Part shown: piece after piece, positions 25,505-37,335 of the stretch | How positions within the stretch are numbered: position 1 is the stretch's first letter | Layout of the letters: each line of letters opens with the position of its first letter | Assembly: GCA_018894105.1 (NCBI GenBank) | Contig: CM032121.1 | Span: forward strand, 30,976,230 to 31,040,229 | Length of the DNA: 64,000 bases | Reading direction: 5' to 3' | Origin: Jacaranda mimosifolia | Taxonomy: Eukaryota > Streptophyta > Magnoliopsida > Lamiales > Bignoniaceae | Program-made: the position numbers and the translations under genes | Notes under the pieces: generated by a model | What the model was told of the DNA's origin: nothing | Seen by the model: the letters and a program-made list of their open reading frames with translations, nothing else | Database searches by the model: none

Positions 25505-25740
25505 CCCTGCCCTCCACAAAGCCTGCACCTTCCCTCCTTCACCAACACGTTGGGCTGCCAAGACCATGAGGCAGGCGAGCTCGCCGACTGCCTGGATCTA
25601 GCCTCGGCCATGGCCATGGCTGGCCAGGCAGCCATGGCTGGGGATCGCCTGGCCAAATCGGGCCAGGCAACCATGGCTAGGGATCGCTTGGCCAGATCGG
25701 GCCAGGCAGCCATGGTGGCTGCCCGGGGTGGGGGTTGTAC
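25505..25740. repeat. GC-rich cassette of CACTA-1 with a 39-bp tandem repeat
   Basis: This is an abrupt GC-rich island preceded by a CT-rich run. Units of exactly 39 bp start at 25622, 25661 and 25700 and begin GGCCAGGCAgCCATGGCT. Because 39 is a multiple of three, one minus-strand frame reads a 13-residue repeat, MAAWPDLAKRSLA then MVAWPDLARRSPA. I see no domain and regard the frame as a by-product of the repeat. A related but not identical GC-rich island is in CACTA-2 at 55720-55976. Confidence 0.8.
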
Positions 25741-26039
25741 AATTCTTTTTTTTTTTAATTTTAATTTTTAATATTTTTAATTTAAATTTAATTTAAATTA
25801 TTTTAGCCATGTGATTTTTGTTTGTCAATTAGTAAATAATTATAAATTGTATATAAATATATATTTATATAAATATTTGTGTATATATATGTGTATATTT
25901 TTAAATTCAAAGTTGTGCCAACTAAGTGAGTTAAAAGAATATTGTTAATACGGTAGATTAAATTTTTTTTTTTTATTTAGTAAATAATTATAAATTATAT
26001 ATAAATATATATATTTATATAATTATATCTGTATATTTT

Positions 26040-26645
26040 TAAATTCAAAGTTGCAGGGAAACAAAATTGCATTGCCATCCAAATTCATTAAATAAATTTA
26101 TACATATGTATAAAATAAGAATATATGAAATAATGAGAAATGAGAAATAATGATAAATTTATATATGTATAAAATGAGAAATATAGGATGAATCTTCTTT
26201 AAATTTTATTGAAATTTATTTATATGTATATAAGTATGAATAAAATATTATATATTTTTATAAATATTAAATATTATCTAATTCGGAATGAATAAATAGA
26301 AAAAAATAGATAAAATAAAAGTAATTTAAATTTTATTGATAAATTTATATATATGTGTATCATATATATATGTGAATAAGTATAAATCGAAAAAATAAGT
26401 ATACATGTATGAATAATTAGAAAGAAAAAAGATAAGAATAAAAATTATTTAAAATTTTGTAGATAAATTTATATATATGTATAAAATGAGAATATATGAA
26501 ATAATGAGAAATGAGAAACAATGATAAATTTATATATATGTATAAAATGAGAAATATATGAATAATAGAAGAAGAGACAAGTGAGAATAAAAAGAAAAAA
26601 AATATGATAATAAAAAATTATTTAAATTGAATTGTATATGTGAAA
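26040..26645. repeat. Second copy of an AT-rich segment inside CACTA-1
   Basis: From GGGAAACAAAATTGCATTGC (26056) the sequence repeats 13976-14168 plus its continuation at 24783 onward: CATCCAAATTCATTAAATAA, then runs of TATAAAATGAGAAATAT. The GC-rich cassette lies between the two copies. CACTA-2 has matching text at 53460-53505 and, for the later part, at about 56690-57010. Confidence 0.75.
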
Positions 26646-26775
26646 TGATTAAGGGTAAATTGATCTTTTTATATTAAAGTTATGTTAAATGGGCGACAAA
26701 TGTGGAGGGGGAGGCCTGGTTTTATAAAACATAAAGAAGTTATTTTGTGTGTGTGTGTATATATATTTTACAGTA

Positions 26776-27040
26776 GGGTTTGAAATAAAAATAAATGTTT
26801 GAAATAATTATTTTAAATCAGATTAGTAGGTTGGATTGGGTGGATTTGAGTTGGCAAGTTGACCAAATAAAAATCAGGTTGACCTGAAACTGACCTAATA
26901 CGATTTAGATTGGGTTAGTGTTGAATATTTTTAGGTTATCATCAGATTGAGTTGGGTTAGCGTTAAGAAAGTTAATATTATACTCCTACTTCAACCCAAC
27001 TCAAACCCGCACGATTCACCCAAATTGCCACCCCTAATGA
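26776..27040. repeat. Segment bounded by TTGCCACCCCTAA, possibly an old MITE
   Basis: The end TTGCCACCCCTAA (27025-27037) is the complement of TTAGGGGTGGCAA, a terminus I associate with hAT-type plant MITEs. The left end is unclear (CAGTAGGGTTTGAAATA at 26771). The same segment is present in CACTA-2 near 52462-52725, so it predates the split of the two copies. Confidence 0.3.
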
Positions 27041-27044
27041 TACC

Positions 27045-27845
27045 AATTCATTATAAAATTAGTGAAGCTCAATTAATAAAAAAGGAGTTGCTAAAGCCCA
27101 ATTAATCAACTCTGCAATTTGATGTCAAACCAATTCTTTACCAAATGACATTAATTTACTAAAAAATTGGTGAACTCATATTAATAAAAAAAAAAGTTGC
27201 AAAAACACAATTAATCAATTCTTTAAGTTAATGTCAGATCCAATTCATTCTGAAATCTAATTCACTAATTTACTAGGAGAATTATTGAAGCTCAATTAAT
27301 GAAAAGAAAGTTGGTAAAGCCCAATTAACGAATTCGTCAAATTAGTATGGAGCCTAATTTGCCAATTCACTAAAATATTAGTTAAACCCAATTAGTAAAA
27401 AAAATAAGCTGGTCAACCCAAAGTAATCAATTATTTGAACTAATGTGAAGCCCAATTAATAAAAAATAAGCTCAGTTCCTTGAAGAAAGCTTGATTCACT
27501 ATTTACCTCACTTCAAATTTGTTTAAGACCAACTCTGAAAATGAAGCCTAATTCACCACTTAATTTACTATAAATTTGGTCAAATCTATTTCATAAATGA
27601 AAACTCCCAATTCATTGAATAATTCACAAAAAAGTTATAAAGCTCAATATTTTAAAGAAATTGGCCCAACTAATGAATTATTCACTTCAAATTTCTTCAA
27701 GCTCAATCTTTAAAATAAAACTCAGTTCAGTAATAATTCACTAAAAAATTGGTTAAGTCCAATTAACAAATTTTTTACATTATTGTAAAGTCCATTTTTT
27801 GAACAAAAGCCCAACCCACAAGTATTAGTAAAAGTTTAATTTAAT
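27045..27845. repeat. Degenerate tandem repeats inside the CACTA-1 right end
   Basis: Units of about 100-120 bp are marked by AAGCyCAATTAATrAA and AATTCACTAA. They recur reverse-complemented at about 51660-52458 in CACTA-2. Confidence 0.7.
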
Positions 27846-28276
27846 ATTCATTTATAATTAGTAACGAAAATCATTGTTACTATATGTGTACAATTGATAT
27901 TTGGAGGGAATGAATTTTGGAGGGAAGTTAATTAAAGTTTAGTAACTAAAAACTTTGTTACAATATATTTTATTTGTAACAAATATTTTGTTGTTACAAA
28001 AGGTACCAAATTTTGTTACAATATATCTTCTTATATGACGTAAAATGTTATACGTAACAAAATAACATTTTTCGTAATGAATTATTATTTAGTTACGAAC
28101 ATAAAAAATTTAAGGTAACAAATTTGAGTTAAAGGTAACAAAACTTTTACTTTGTTACCAAAGAAAATGTTATTTGTAACAAAAAATCAATTTTGTTACA
28201 ATAAATCTAACATATGTAACGAATTTTACCTTTGTTACCAAAATTTTTGTTACGTGAAGTTCAATTTGTTGTGGTG
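27846..28276. repeat. CACTA-1 right terminus and subterminal motif array
   Basis: Dense TTGTTAC, GTAACAAA and TTTGTTACC motifs in both orientations end in TTTGTTGTGGTG at 28276. The stretch is nearly the reverse complement of 51217-51650. Confidence 0.85.
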
Positions 28277-30073
28277 ATATTATTCATAGGAACATGCATT
28301 CACAATGCTCTGCATTCATCTGATCAATGATCTCCCAATGCTAGTTTGAATAACCTACTAAGTAATGGTAATAATTAAATCAATTTCTTCTAATGAACAC
28401 TTCAACCAAGGGCTTAAACTTTCGACTCATTCTAGAATACCTATACAATATTTATATGATAATGCCTAAAACAATCTAAATACACGAGTAATCCTCATAA
28501 ATTTAATGTAACAAACCCTAATGGGAACCATACTTATTTCCCTCATCAGAATTACTCATTCCACAATCATTAACTTGCAAGCACAACTTCAAGATTTTAA
28601 AGGTTCATTACAGTACTCAACTTTCCAATTTGCAATTAGCCTTCAAAGATTTCAAGAAATAAATAACCCTCATCTAAGAGTAACTTTTATATTAGCATAA
28701 AATTAGAACAATTTATAGTCCTCATGTAGCATTGAAGATTTGAGAAATATCATTGACTTAGCCACAAGTTTTTGAAATCAAAGTTGTTCTCGAAGTAAGA
28801 GACAATTTCGCAGTAATGAATTTTCATAACTTTCAATAACTAAAATAAATAATATAAGGTTCTAATATTTTATTTGTTCTTTTTATAAACAATTTGAAGT
28901 TAATGTACAAAAATGAAAAAAATCAAAACGCTTCCATTATCATGGTAACAAATTCCTCAAATTAAAAACAATCTAGACCCAACATGTACTTAGGCAATTA
29001 AACTTCATGAATTTTAGAAAAATAACTACATGGCCTGGGTTCGTAAAACTTTCCAATAATGTTCTAACACCACAAAGTTTCCTAGTAAAATTTATCACAT
29101 TAAAATACTATCGTTTAGATGGGCAAAAAAAATTCTAAATTGAAGATGCCGAGACTCATCACTTAGTCTAGCAAGGTATCGTTTTGAATTTTGATAAAAT
29201 TCAATAGAGATAGTTAAGATCTAAATTTTCTTCATGATATTATAGACACATTAAAGTTCACTCAAAAAATTTTTGAAGTAAAATTGATGAAATTTGACGC
29301 ACGAACTAATATAGAACCTTTAATCCTAAAATTTGAAAATTAAAATCCAGCAGCAGCAACAATTCTTGTAATTCTAAAATCCATTGCACGTTATAGTAGC
29401 CCCTTTGAATTGATGCCTTTTCATCTTAAGTTGGCACCTAAGCTACCTGACACATAAGTCAAGTAGTACACAAAATTCCTTCCTTTGAAAAAGAAACACC
29501 ACAAAAGGTCAAACTTTCAAATAAAAAACGGACTGTTTTATATACCAAGGATAAGTTCAAGTTTGTAAATTGTAAAAAATGATTACTTGAAAGTTTCTTC
29601 CCTTTTTCTTCTACAACAAAGCTGCTACCAATCCTATTCTCAATCCCTTTTTTTTTTTTTTTTTTTTTCGTGTGTGTAGTCTAGTGTAATTTGATTGTGT
29701 GGCTAGAGTTATACTTGGAGACACTATAGATATGGAAGAAGTGATCTATTCTAAGAAGGAATCTAATTATTTTCCTTTTAGGACTAGGGTCCAAGCCCAT
29801 TACTAATTCAAGATTCCTGGTATTATCATAAGATTATTCAAGTATAATTAAGCTTTAAAAATCCCTTTAAATTAGAACACAAACACACACACACATATGC
29901 CTAAAGCATTAGTTGCCACTATTTGACCATGAAATAGTTAAATGTTAATTTTTCTAATTTCTAAAGAAATAGTATTTCATGTCTTACTATGACTTTAATT
30001 GATATATTAAATAAATAAATTAAATACATTAAATTCGTCAATTAAATACGATACGAAATTTTAAGGCATTACA

Positions 30074-31313
30074 ATATTTAAATTATTACTAATTATTTGC
30101 AATAGCTTAGTGATAAAAAAAAATATATTTAAATAATTTTCACAAACGTAATGTAATAGGAATTATCTCAACATTATAATTGCCACAATTAATAACACAT
30201 ATTAATAACACGTTTCATAATTGAGGCTGACTGACACCAATTCCACTCATTACTAAATTTGTCAAAAATTTTGTCCCCATAAAAAAAAATAAAAAATATG
30301 CCTGCTGCTTAATGTATACAAATAGCAACAACTCCAAATCCTCGATTCATATCTTACCATGAACACACATAATATATTTATATATATATGTATATATATT
30401 ATTGTTTTTTTCCCCTTAAGAGTAAACAATGATGTCAAGTTATGGACATGCATGCAACACAAACACTATAGCAAAAGCACAAGCATAATTCAACATGGAA
30501 GGTTACCATGAATATTGCATATTATTTCCTAATAAATTTAGTGGGACATTTTGTCCTGTACACATTTAAGAGGTCTATTAAATGTCCATTGGCATTCTCC
30601 AGATCCAAAAAGAATGCTTGCGTAACAAGTGATGAACCACCACAAATTGCTCTCTCTATATAATTGTACCTCTACATACATACATATCTCTGTGTATCGA
30701 TCTATCTGTATAGCTCTTTTAGCCCTTGCTATAGATAAACATACTCTAAAGCCCCAAAAGTCCAAAGCTCTGTTATTTTCCTCTATTGGATGGAATCCAA
30801 TTAAAGAAAGCATTGAATAAAAGAGTTTGCTTTTAATTAACTAAATTCAAAATCCCTCATTGGGATCTCAAAAAATTGTTGTCAGTTATTATGCAGCATT
30901 GCTTTTCTCTATCAACATATCTTTGATTTTGGATTCAAATCATATCTTTATGCCCCTTGCGCACCATAGAGACGGTGAGTGTAGACGGCCAGATGCTGGT
31001 TGTGCTAAAATTGGAAGTCAGTTCGTTGGTTTGAAGGCAAATTTTAATGCATTTGACAGGCTTTCTATATTTGACAGCTATTTTGAGTTGCAGTAGAAGT
31101 TTTTATATTTGAAATGAAGTCTTAGAAGCAGCCACACCATTATCCAGCTTAGGAGTGCTCTGTCGGAAGATCAAATGAAGTTTTGTAGGCTTGAGATTTT
31201 TGTCATGAGGAATTTCCAGAAATGAGTTAACAAATAGTAGAATAATATTATTACACTTAATTGGAGCTGATCTTTGTATTTGAGATGTATCTCGACTTGG
31301 GGTAGGGCGCATA
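30074..31313. other. AT-rich interval without a recognisable gene
   Basis: Only short, composition-driven frames are present. The 61-91 residue frames around 30538-31096 show no domain I recognise. I see no termini or target duplications, except that copia-1 starts at its right edge. Confidence 0.5.
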
Positions 31314-32629
31314 TGTTGTTTCTAGGATATTACCAACATGCAGTAGTGCAATGAATTAAATAATATCGCAATTTAGATTATCAGAATTAGGAACAAATAA
31401 TCAGAATATGGCAAAACGTGCGTTATAATCAAATTATAAATCCAAGTATAACATACATGATCCGAATTATACATTCAGCATAATCAAGGCATAACAGAAT
31501 TCATGCATATATTCAACCAGATACGAATTCAGGAAAAGCCAAAAATTACATATCAACTGAGATATCAAAATGATAAAGCATGCTGTCAGAATCCGTAATT
31601 TAATACAAGAAAAGAAAGGAACTTATATGAAGATCCTTTATCATAACATAACCGATTAAAAGACCAAATCACAAAATTCTTCTGTTTGCCTCGAAGAAAC
31701 GAACGCCCCAACTCACTAGTGCAACGAGTATAACACTGCTCCTCCTAGGATAAGATGATCCAGAACGATCAGGTGCACTCTGTCTCGTTCACCTCGAACA
31801 GTAACTTAATTGCCGGGAATTAGATAGCCAAATATCAGTCAATAGGGTAGGGAGATATGAGAGGATTACTCACAAAGAGAGAAAACTCTCGAAAGGATTA
31901 TTGCAAAAAACTCACAACAGAGAGAAGGATAGGAGAAACTGGGAGAAAAGTTGTGAATTGTGTATATTCAAGTCTGCCAGAGGCAGACTATTTATAGAGG
32001 AAATTAGGGCTTTAGATCATGGCCTCAAAATCGTAACAGCCATATCTTATCCCTGATTCTCAGCAGCTAAATTTGGCCATATTTTAAACACGTTCAACTA
32101 CCATGCCCCTAGTTCAGCGGATAAATCTCCAATTAGGGGTTTACTCGGTCAAACCCTTAATATCCAATTAAGTCCCGATTAAGTTTCAATTTAGAAAAAA
32201 AAATCAATTGGAATTTTGTCCAAAAAGATAAGACTGAGACTGAGACATTCTCCCTAACGCCTGTGCCCGTGACCCAAAGCTGGGCTCGGCGCCGGCGTGC
32301 CTATGTGGTCCACTTTTATGAACCCTTAAATGAACACTTTAACAAGCATTCATACTCAAGTTCAATATATATTAGTCCACACTTCTTTATAATACCAATG
32401 TGGGACAAGTGAAGGGTTGAAATAACCCTTCAACCCTTCCACTTGGTTTTACAAACACAAGCAAGTCTCCACTTTGTCAAAATTCCTATGTGGGACAACT
32501 CAATATGTAACACTTAACCAGTTTTCTTCATCTATTTCAATACCATAATTATCTTTGGATTCCAACCATAATTGGCATCCATCCAAATATAATTAAACAT
32601 GTAATTAGGCTTATAATATGCCAATTACA
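31314..32629 (-). repeat. Copia-1 3' LTR
   Basis: The plus strand begins TGTTGTTTCTAGGATATTAC and ends TATGCCAATTACA. It pairs along its full length with 37354-38676, including a GC-richer patch near 32250-32300 that differs more than the rest. Confidence 0.9.
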
Positions 32630-32650
32630 ACAATCCCCCACAAATCCACA
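32630..32650 (-). other. Polypurine tract of copia-1
   Basis: On the minus strand, GGATTTGTGGGGGATTGT precedes the LTR start TGTAATTGG. The GTGGGGGA run is the usual kind of copia polypurine tract. Confidence 0.65.
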
Positions 32651-33183
32651 GATAATGGCTATCAGATTCAACATAGCTCGTTTTGAGAAATGGTACCTTC
32701 CGATTTGAATTACTCCCTAAGTTATCCGACTTTTGCTACCACTGGGACAAATGGATCTAAGCCCTGAATTTGTACATGTGATTGTGATTGCATCCATCAG
32801 TAACAACAAGCTAAAGGCTATGTACTGATCTTTAGGGTTGACACATTAAGGCCATGTGTCTCGATCCTGTATCATGAATGTTTGTCAAGGAACAACTCAA
32901 TTCCTTTAGTCCCGGCCAAAGGATTACATTCACTTAGTTGGGCGTCTCCAGGGATGTACTACTAGCATCTCGTCCAAAAGACTTGACTCCATTTAGAGTT
33001 AAACTCTTACTGTACCAGCAGTAGTCAGCACATTTAGGCAATCAGGGGAGAGACACCAGATACAAAGTATCAATCTAAATTTTAGGTGCAACTTGATATG
33101 CTCAGTAGCTTGTTTATACCACATTGAACCTACCTTGTGAGATCTCTACTTAGTAGGTTGGGTTGCCACTACAGGTATATCAC

Positions 33184-33729
33184 TGATGGGTTTCCAGTCC
33201 CATCCCCAGCCTGAATTTATGAACTGATGACAAATCAAGTCCTTTAGTTAAAGGGTCTGCAATATTGTCTTTGGATCTAACAAAGTCAATTGCTATAACC
33301 CTATCAGACACTAACTCCCTTATAAACTATAGTCTAACTTGGATGTGTCTCTTAGTCTTTTGATTAAACTTTGAACTACTAATCTTTGCAATTGTGGTTT
33401 GATTATCACAATTTACAACAATTCCCGAAAGATTTGGTTACCATGGGCAATTGTACCATCAGCCCATATAACCATTCTGCCTCTGTCCCAGTTGTGTCCA
33501 GATCACACAACTTAGCCTCAAAGGTAGATCGAGTTATCAAAATCTATTTAGAAGATTTCCAGAAGACATCGCCCCCACCCAAGGTAAATACATACCCTGT
33601 ACACCTATTATTTTTGGAGTTTTTAGCTATCCAACTAGCGTCATTGAACCCTTCCAGCGCTGCAGAAAATCTCTTGTAGTGCAAGGCTAGTGAAACTGAG
33701 CCCTTTAGATATCGAAGTACCATATCCAA
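33184..33729 (-). pseudogene. Copia-1 RNase H
   Basis: Minus-strand frames read DASWIAKNSKNNRCTGYVF with the first Asp, then a stop where the coding sequence shifts frame. DTTGTEAEWLYGL (Glu region) and CDNQTTIAKISSS (Asp) follow. The end is RHIQVRL, a stop, ELVSDRVIAIDFV and RSKDNIADPLTKGL, closing at a stop near 33184. This is the complete Ty1/copia RNase H with at least one frameshift and one internal stop. It would degrade the RNA strand during reverse transcription. Confidence 0.85.
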
Positions 33730-34634
33730 AGCCTCCTAATAAGTTCGATTATGATAGCTTGTATATCTAGCAAGCTTAGAGACCACAAATGAGATATCTG
33801 GTCTCGAGCTGTTTGCAAGATACTGCAAGCTACCAATTATTTAAGAATACCTCAACTGAGACACTGAGACACCGGTACACCAGTTTCATTCTTAAAGAGA
33901 GCCACTGAAGGATCATATGGTGTTTTTGCGATTCTACTTTGTTTATAGCCAAATTTCTCAATTATCTTCTCAACATAGTGAGATTGAGAGACTGCTATAC
34001 CCTCAATTGAGCGAGTCAACTTAAGTCCAAGAATCATTTTAGCAACATCCATGTCTTTCATTTCAAACTTATTATTTAAGAAACATTTAGTCTCATTGAT
34101 ACTTTCAGTGTTGGAGCCAAACAGCAAAATGTCATCTATATATAGGCATAACACAATACAGTTATCACCTTTAACTTAGCAGTAGACGCACTTGTCATTA
34201 TCGTTAACTTTGAAGCCAAATGGCAATATGGTTTTGTCAAACTTTTCATGCCATTGTTTAGGTACTTGTTTCAAACCATAAACTGATTTAACAAGCTTGC
34301 AAACTTTTTGCTCATTTCCAGAAACTACAAATCCCTCAGGCTGATCCATATATATTTCTTCCTCAAGATCACCATACAGAAAGGTTGTTTTCACATCCAT
34401 CTAGTGAATGAGGAAATCATATATGGAAGCCAGTGCTATAAGCACTCGGATGGTAGTCAAACGAGCTACTGGGGAATAGATGTCGAAGTAATCTATTCCC
34501 TTTTTTTTCCTAAACCCTTTAGCAACCAGCCTGGCTTTAAACTTATCAACAATCCCATCAGACTTAAGTTTCTTTTTGAAGATCCATTTGCTTCCTATAG
34601 TAGTACACCCTAAGAGAGATCGACTAATTCCCAT
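33730..34634 (-). pseudogene. Copia-1 reverse transcriptase
   Basis: Three consecutive minus-strand fragments carry the domain. The first (34634-34401) has GSKWIFKKKLKSDG and FKARLVAKGF, the copia RT start. The second (34400-34176) has MDVKTTFLYGDLEEEIYMDQ, where the Asp is catalytic and Lys takes the usual Ala position, and VYGLKQVPKQW. The third (34154-33852) has MLCLYIDDILLFG, with the YIDD pair intact, and IEKFGYKQSRIAKTP. Stop codons separate the fragments at about 34401 and 34176, and the link to RNase H is broken again near 33740-33850. The order integrase-RT-RNase H matches copia. Confidence 0.92.
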
Positions 34635-35675
34635 GTCCCGTTTGAGATAATAAAATCCATCTCACTCTTAATGGCTTCCTTCCAATGCTTAGCTTCAGAG
34701 AAGCCATAGCATCCTTGAAGGTAATAGGATCACTCTCGACATTGTAAGTAACAAAGTCACTCCCAAAGTCCTTAGTGATTCTAGCCCTTTTACTCTGTCT
34801 GGGTTCATCCAATTCTCCAGGAACTGTGTCGGTACTACTAGGACCATCCCCAACATTTGTCATCCTTTCCAAATGATCTGGAATCAATGAAGACTCAAGG
34901 GTTGAATCTAAAGAAAAATTTTGGGGTATCCCAATCTTCATGGAAAACACGTTCTCAAAGAACGTAGCATCGTGAAATTCGACTATAGTGTTTGCATTTA
35001 TGCCTTGAATTTTTGATTTAATAACCAAAAATCTCATAGAATAAGAAGTTTCCACATAGCCTAGAAAGACCGCATCAATAGTCTTAGGACCTAGCTTCTT
35101 CCTCTTGTGTTCAGGGACTAGAACTTTTGCAAGACAGCCCCACACTAGGAAGTATTTTAGACTAGGTTTCCTACTTTCCAGAATTCAAATGGAGTGTTTT
35201 CTTTATGTTTCAGGGGAACTAGATCTATTCATAATATGGCAAGCCGTATTCAAAGCTTCCTCTCACATGTACTTGGGCAGTCCAGAATTCAAAAGCAGAC
35301 TGTTAATTATGTCTATAAAAGTTATATTCTTTCGCTTAGCTATCCCATTCAAAGAGGAAAAAATGGAGCAGTTTCTTCATGAACTATGCCAAAATTACGA
35401 CAATATTCATGAAATGGGTTGGACCCATATTCTCCACCCCTATCTGACCTTAACCGTTTAAGTTTTCTACTAGTTTGTGTTTCGGCTTCATTTTTTAACG
35501 TAATGAACTTTTCTATTGCTTCATCTTTATGTTTTAATAAATAGACATAACAATACCTACTGCTATCGTCTATAAAGGTGATAAAGTATCTTTTATTGTC
35601 TTTTGTTAAGACCCCATTGAACTCACAAATATTTGTGTGCACTAAGCCAAGAATTTCAATTTGCCTTTCAACCAA
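34624..35675 (-). pseudogene. Copia-1 integrase
   Basis: The core frame 35675-35349 reads NKRYFITFIDDSSRYCYVYL (first Asp) and LKRLRSDRGGEYGSNPF (second Asp). It then shifts frame after APFFPL. In the next frame the sequence is LNGIAKRKN, where related elements have NG(V/I)AERKN, so the catalytic Glu codon has become Lys. The C-terminal part, 35145-34624, has MWGCLAKVLVP and KLGPKTIDAVFLGY, usual for the integrase C-terminal region, and then a linker toward RT. The enzyme cannot be functional. Confidence 0.88.
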
Positions 35676-36143
35676 GTGGTAAAGCTTTCTAACTTGCTTA
35701 GCTTCAGCACATATTTGACATTTATGACCTCATTCAATATCATGTTTAGGAATTAGATTTAAGTTTATCATTCATTTGACAAAACTAAAATTCAAGTGTT
35801 CTAAATGACTATGCTAAATAGATGAATTCTCAATAACATTTATAACATGAAAGTCAGGAAAGTCACTTTTATTAGAACCCATAAGGTTTTCAACTCGAAT
35901 TTTGAACAAACCATTGGAAAGATAACTTTTACAAATGAAAGTGCCGTAATTTAAAATTACAACTTTATTTGACTTAAAGGAAATTTCATAAAACCCTCCA
36001 TAACTATTACAGAATCGCTAATGATATTTCTTCGACTACTGGAACATGATGCACCCTTTGCAGAGACAGTATGCGCCCCGAAGGAAATTTCAAGTCCACG
36101 CGTCCTATCCCAAACACTTTAGTTGCACTTGAGTTTCCCATCG
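35676..36143 (-). pseudogene. Copia-1 GAG-pre-integrase zinc region
   Basis: Minus-strand frames read HLEHLNFSFVK, IPKHDIE and, after a stop, GHKCQICAEAKQVRK directly ahead of the integrase core. The CxxC pair and the preceding His residues fit the H2C2-type domain that precedes copia integrases. Stops and a frameshift interrupt it. Confidence 0.75.
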
Positions 36144-37057
36144 TCACAGTCCTTCTACTAACAGGCTGATAAGATAAAACAGTGATTTGTCAGCACAAAC
36201 GTGCACATTAGCACCAATGTCTATCAACCAATCATAGGGTTCATAGATAGAGAATAATCTAGGTTTGAAAGAAAAGTACTCGTCAATGGATGTATTAGGA
36301 ACTCCAGCTTCGCTAGTGTCTCCAACAACCATGTTGACAACTAGTCCAGCAGACTGGGCTTTAGCCTTGGCTTTCTTGGAGGGACATTCCTTAGCCCAAT
36401 GCCCCTTTTGTCCACAATTCCAGCAAGGCCTGTTTGCCTTTAGTTTCTTATTATTTTTGGCTTTTCTCTTATCGATGGTTTTAGAGTATGAGTTTATGAT
36501 GACTTTCTTCTTTCCTAATATGACATTTGCCTTAGGATGATACTCAACAGGAACCTTATGAGTTTGATTTCTATGTTCCTCTTCAATGCTTATGGCTATT
36601 ATTAGATCATCTAAAGTCAATTTCTCTTTTTGATCTTTAGAGTCATGCCGGAACTTTCCTAGGATTTGGGAAACTTATCGACAATCGACATGACCATAAA
36701 TTTTTTAGGAAGTTTCATTTCAGCATCAGGCAGGGAATGCTCAAGATTGATTAATTCATGTGTCTATTAAAATACAAACCTGCCCTCAACCATCTGATAC
36801 TTCAGGAATTTGGAAACCGAATACTTTTCTAGCCCTCGCTCTTTAGTATTGTATTTCCTATCTAATTCATCCCATAAAGACTTAGCCCTGTAGGAATCAG
36901 AACAGTATACATCAAATAGTGTATCAGACAAAGCTGACAGAATCACTCTTCGAACAATTTGATCCTTTATTTTCCAATCGACTATTTCTTTAGTCGTAGG
37001 ATCAATTTCAGTTGGTTTTGGCATGGTCAATTGAATCAACAAAAGAAGACCTTTCAT
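36144..37057 (-). pseudogene. Copia-1 gag and protease
   Basis: Fragment 37057-36767 carries gag sequence (DPTTKEIVDWKIKDQIVRRV and SLWDELDRKYNTKERGLEKY). Fragment 36620-36144 begins MTLDDLIIAIS and has the nucleocapsid knuckle CWNCGQKGHWAKEC (CX2CX4HX4C intact). It then reads YDWLIDIGANVHVCADKSLF, the protease active site, where the Ser/Thr of Asp-Ser/Thr-Gly is Ile. A broken stretch of about 150 bp separates the two fragments. Gag would form the particle and bind RNA. The protease looks dead. Confidence 0.88.
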
Positions 37058-37335
37058 CGTCAGTCAGATTTTCATACGTTGTTACCAACGCTTAAAATAC
37101 TAGCCCACGAATTTTTTTGGCAATCCAGAAACGTCAACTTTTGCAAACACAATATCACCAATAACATGCAAATTTGAACCCATCACAGATTTATCAAGAA
37201 AATAATCCAAAATCAGAATATCTAGGCAAAATAAAATTGCAGAATTTCTAGAAAGGATATCTAATCAGAGTTTTCAGGCAAGATTCCTAAACATGATATC
37301 TAATCAAGATTTCAGTAGATAAATAACACATGTAA

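Larger units (their letters stand above)
10686..28276. mobile_element. CACTA-1, non-autonomous CACTA-type DNA transposon, interrupted by Tat-1
   Basis: The element starts CACTACAACAAATTACAC at 10686 and ends TCAATTTGTTGTGGTG at 28276, whose complement is CACCACAACAAATTGA. The ends are therefore CACTA-type inverted termini with one substitution in the outer five bases. Both ends are flanked by ATA (10683-10685 and 28277-28279), the 3-bp target duplication expected for this superfamily. Without Tat-1 the element is about 7 kb. Subterminal arrays of TTTGTTAC/GTAACAAA sit at both ends. No frame resembles a CACTA transposase (TNP2/TNPD) or a DNA-binding partner, so it would need help from elsewhere. 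It shares long blocks with CACTA-2 at 51217-58717 in inverted orientation. Confidence 0.88.
9641..30073 (-). mobile_element. Gypsy-type solo LTR (about 2.84 kb), split by CACTA-1
   Basis: Two flanks of one LTR survive on either side of CACTA-1: 9641-10685 and 28280-30073. Read on the minus strand the LTR begins TGTAATGCCTTAAAATTTCG at 30073 and ends in GATTTTAGGGGCATGACA at 9641. That TG...CA format, with a GGGGCATGACA-like end, is usual for plant gypsy LTRs. The five bases outside are ATGTT on the left and ATATT on the right, so they agree as a target duplication with one mismatch. No internal region adjoins either end, hence solo LTR, presumably from LTR-LTR recombination. A 21-base T run lies at 29648-29668. 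There are no ORFs of note. Lineage within gypsy is not determined. Confidence 0.6.

Noticed and set aside
26776..27040. Confident hAT MITE call
   Set aside because: Only one end has a TTAGGGGTGGCAA-like terminus. The other end and an 8-bp duplication could not be identified, so it is listed only as a weak repeat.
30860..31096. 78-residue plus-strand frame next to copia-1 as a gene exon
   Set aside because: No recognisable domain, no clear splice sites, and a TTG-rich AT context. Too weak to call.
33386..33679. 97-residue plus-strand frame as a gene
   Set aside because: It is the antisense shadow of the copia-1 RNase H region.
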